Below are positions 5,028-6,201 of a DNA stretch of 6,201 nucleotides, piece by piece. Location of the stretch: the NCBI GenBank assembly GCA_035691665.1, contig DASSIS010000092.1, positions 1-6,201 of the forward strand, read 5' to 3'. Below the pieces are notes generated by a model. That model was not told the origin of the DNA. It did not search any database and saw nothing but the letters and a program-made list of their open reading frames with translations. This stretch comes from DASUBN01 sp035691665. Its GTDB lineage: Bacteria > Pseudomonadota > Gammaproteobacteria > Natronospirales > REEB76. Position numbers and translations under genes: made by a program. Within the stretch, counting starts at the first letter, position 1; the number at the start of each line of letters is the position of its first letter.

Positions 5028-5777
5028 ATGCGTCAGCCTCTGGTGGCGGGCAACTGGAAGATGAACGGCAACCGCGATGGCGCTTTGCGCCTCGCCAATG
5101 CCGTGGCCCAGGGCACGGAAGCCGGCAGCGCCGCGGAAGTGCTGCTCTGCCCCCCCTTCGTCTACCTCGCCGACCTCGCCCGTGCCCTCAAGGACAGCGG
5201 CGTCAGCCTGGGCGCCCAGGATCTCTGTGCCGAGGACAATGGCGCCTACACCGGCGAAGTCTCGGGCCCCATGCTCAAGGACTTCGATTGCCGCTACGTG
5301 ATCGTCGGCCATTCCGAGCGGCGCAGCCTCTATGGCGAAGCCGACGCCCAGGTGGCCCGCAAGTTCATGACAGCCCAGAAGGCGGGGCTGGTCCCCATCC
5401 TCTGCGTGGGCGAAACCCTGGCGGAACGGGATGCGGGCGAGACCCCGAAGGTCGTGACGCGTCAGCTCGAAGCGGTGCTGAATACAGCGGGCGTCGCCGC
5501 CTTCGCAACAGCGGTGGTGGCCTACGAGCCGGTCTGGGCCATCGGCACCGGCCGGACCGCGAAGTCCGGGCAGGCCCAGGAAGTGCATGCCCTCATCCGC
5601 AGCCTGCTCAAGGCCCGGGATGTTAAAATAAGCGACGCGGTGCGCATCCTGTACGGCGGGAGCGTCAAGGCGTCCAACGCCTCCGAGCTCTTCGCCATGC
5701 CGGACATCGACGGCGGACTGGTCGGTGGGGCCTCCCTGGATGCCCGCGAGTTCCTCGCCATCTGCGCAGCCGCCTGA
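5028..5777 (+). CDS. tpiA: Triosephosphate isomerase TpiA
   Basis: Interconverts dihydroxyacetone phosphate and glyceraldehyde-3-phosphate in glycolysis and gluconeogenesis; a soluble (beta/alpha)8 barrel that functions as a dimer. The 249-residue length is normal (E. coli 255). The catalytic residues are all present: N9 and K11 in GNWKMNG, H95 in GHSERR (94-99), and E167 in AYEPVWAIGTG (165-175). The flexible lid (loop 6) follows, with Arg176 where Lys is usual. Phosphate-gripping segments YGGSV (209-213) and GLVGGASL (230-237) close the barrel. ATG 5028 gives the standard MRxPLVxGNWK start, but no convincing Shine-Dalgarno precedes it; the nearest GGGA (5014-5017) is 10 nt away. Its position between glmM and secG is typical of Pseudomonas-like gammaproteobacteria and unlike E. 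coli, where tpiA lies elsewhere. secG starts 30 nt downstream. Confidence 0.97.
   Translation: MRQPLVAGNWKMNGNRDGALRLANAVAQGTEAGSAAEVLLCPPFVYLADLARALKDSGVSLGAQDLCAEDNGAYTGEVSGPMLKDFDCRYVIVGHSERRSLYGEADAQVARKFMTAQKAGLVPILCVGETLAERDAGETPKVVTRQLEAVLNTAGVAAFATAVVAYEPVWAIGTGRTAKSGQAQEVHALIRSLLKARDVKISDAVRILYGGSVKASNASELFAMPDIDGGLVGGASLDAREFLAICAAA
5621..5629 (+). promoter_or_regulatory. Extended -10-like motif inside tpiA, possible secG promoter
   Basis: TGTTAAAAT (TG at 5621-5622, TAAAAT at 5624-5629) matches an extended -10 and lies in a short AT-rich patch of otherwise GC-rich coding sequence (codons GAT GTT AAA ATA). No -35 is visible at 16-18 bp. A start near 5636 would give secG a leader of about 170 nt. 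This is motif-based inference. Confidence 0.3.
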
Positions 5778-5807
5778 GTTTCAATTTCAGACAAACGGAA
5801 CATCTCA

Positions 5808-6179
5808 ATGTTGTACAACGTCCTCGTCATCGCCCTGGTGATCGTCGCCGTGGCGCTCATCGGCCTGATCCTCCTGCAGCAGGGGAAGGGCGCCGACGCC
5901 GGCGCCGCCTTCGGCAGCGGCTCCTCCGGCACCGTGTTCGGCGCCGCCGGTTCGGCCAACTTCCTGAGCCGCACCACCGCGATCCTCGCGGCGATCTTCT
6001 TTGCCTTGGCGCTCGGCATGGCCTATGCCTCGCGTCACGCGGCAGCGCCTCAGAGCGTGGTGGAGCAGGCGGCGCAGCAGCAGCCGGCGACCCCGGCCGG
6101 GCAGAGCACACCGGCTCCCGCCAACACGCCGCCCAGTGCTCCTTCACAAGCGCCCGCAGGGAATAACCCCGGGCACTGA
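5808..6179 (+). CDS. secG: Preprotein translocase subunit SecG
   Basis: Small inner-membrane subunit of the SecYEG channel that assists SecA-driven protein export. The 123-residue product has two hydrophobic helices, about 3-23 and 54-75, joined by the family's Gly-rich loop containing LLQQGKGADAGAAFGSG (22-38) and the TVFGAAGSANFLSR region (41-54). This arrangement and the loop sequence are diagnostic for SecG and closely follow E. coli SecG (110 residues). The extra length is in the C-terminal tail (about 80-123), which is rich in Ala, Pro, Gln and Ser and probably disordered; this region varies widely in the family. The ATG at 5808 is preceded by GGAA (5797-5800) at a seven-base spacing, a weak ribosome-binding site. 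The short tpiA-secG gap has no terminator, so co-transcription is likely. In related genomes a tRNA-Leu gene usually follows, but it would lie outside this window. Confidence 0.96.
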   Translation: MLYNVLVIALVIVAVALIGLILLQQGKGADAGAAFGSGSSGTVFGAAGSANFLSRTTAILAAIFFALALGMAYASRHAAAPQSVVEQAAQQQPATPAGQSTPAPANTPPSAPSQAPAGNNPGH

Positions 6180-6201
6180 GGAGTCGTCTCCGGCATCGCT
6201 T

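Noticed and set aside
4034..5588. Long minus-strand open frames opposite glmM and tpiA
   Set aside because: They are mirrors of high-GC third positions in the conserved plus-strand genes, with His-rich and Ala-rich composition and no recognisable motifs.
6178..6201. Possible start of a tRNA-Leu gene or a terminator after secG
   Set aside because: A small GGAG/CTCC hairpin (6180-6191) has only a 4-bp stem and no T tract. The remaining bases do not show a tRNA acceptor or D-arm. A tRNA-Leu is expected from synteny but cannot be seen here.
1..6201. CRISPR array, insertion sequence, integrase, toxin-antitoxin or defence genes
   Set aside because: No spaced repeats, terminal inverted repeats, transposase motifs or unexplained coding regions were found. 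Conserved housekeeping genes fill almost the whole window.

Overview
The window is a high-GC (by eye roughly two-thirds G+C, not counted) stretch of a gammaproteobacterial chromosome carrying a conserved housekeeping cluster. The first nine codons of a leftward gene, yhbY, lie at the left edge. They are followed by six rightward genes: rlmE, ftsH, folP, glmM, tpiA and secG. The order (yhbY)/rlmE-ftsH-folP-glmM resembles the enterobacterial arrangement. The insertion of tpiA between glmM and secG is as in Pseudomonas and some other GC-rich gammaproteobacteria. FtsH begins MNDFLRN, like pseudomonad-type FtsH. The genus cannot be fixed from this sequence. A Xanthomonadales, Nevskiales or Chromatiales-like lineage is a reasonable guess.

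Layout: 1-27 holds the yhbY start on the minus strand. 28-76 is a short divergent regulatory gap. 77-700 is rlmE (23S rRNA 2'-O-methyltransferase). 701-766 is a leader with a hairpin and the ftsH ribosome-binding site. 767-2701 is ftsH (membrane AAA+ zinc protease, TTG start). 2702-2768 holds a strong intrinsic terminator. 2769-3596 is folP (dihydropteroate synthase). A 17-nt gap precedes glmM (3614-4951, phosphoglucosamine mutase). A 76-nt gap with imperfect direct repeats precedes tpiA (5028-5777, triosephosphate isomerase). A 30-nt gap precedes secG (5808-6179, Sec translocon subunit). The last 22 bases hold no recognisable gene. There is no gene-free stretch over 100 bases.

The genes serve ribosome maturation (yhbY, rlmE), membrane-protein quality control and secretion (ftsH, secG), folate synthesis (folP), cell-wall precursor synthesis (glmM) and central carbon metabolism (tpiA). 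All six complete genes are intact, of family-typical length, with their key catalytic or structural residues present.

I see no mobile element, CRISPR array, toxin-antitoxin pair or unknown gene, and no evidence of an undescribed system. What deserves a second look is regulatory: the terminator between ftsH and folP that leaves folP little room for its own promoter, a glmM start with no Shine-Dalgarno sequence just after an extended -10 motif, tiny ORFs abutting the ftsH and glmM starts, a promoter-like AT-rich spot inside tpiA, and a G-quadruplex-type run inside glmM.
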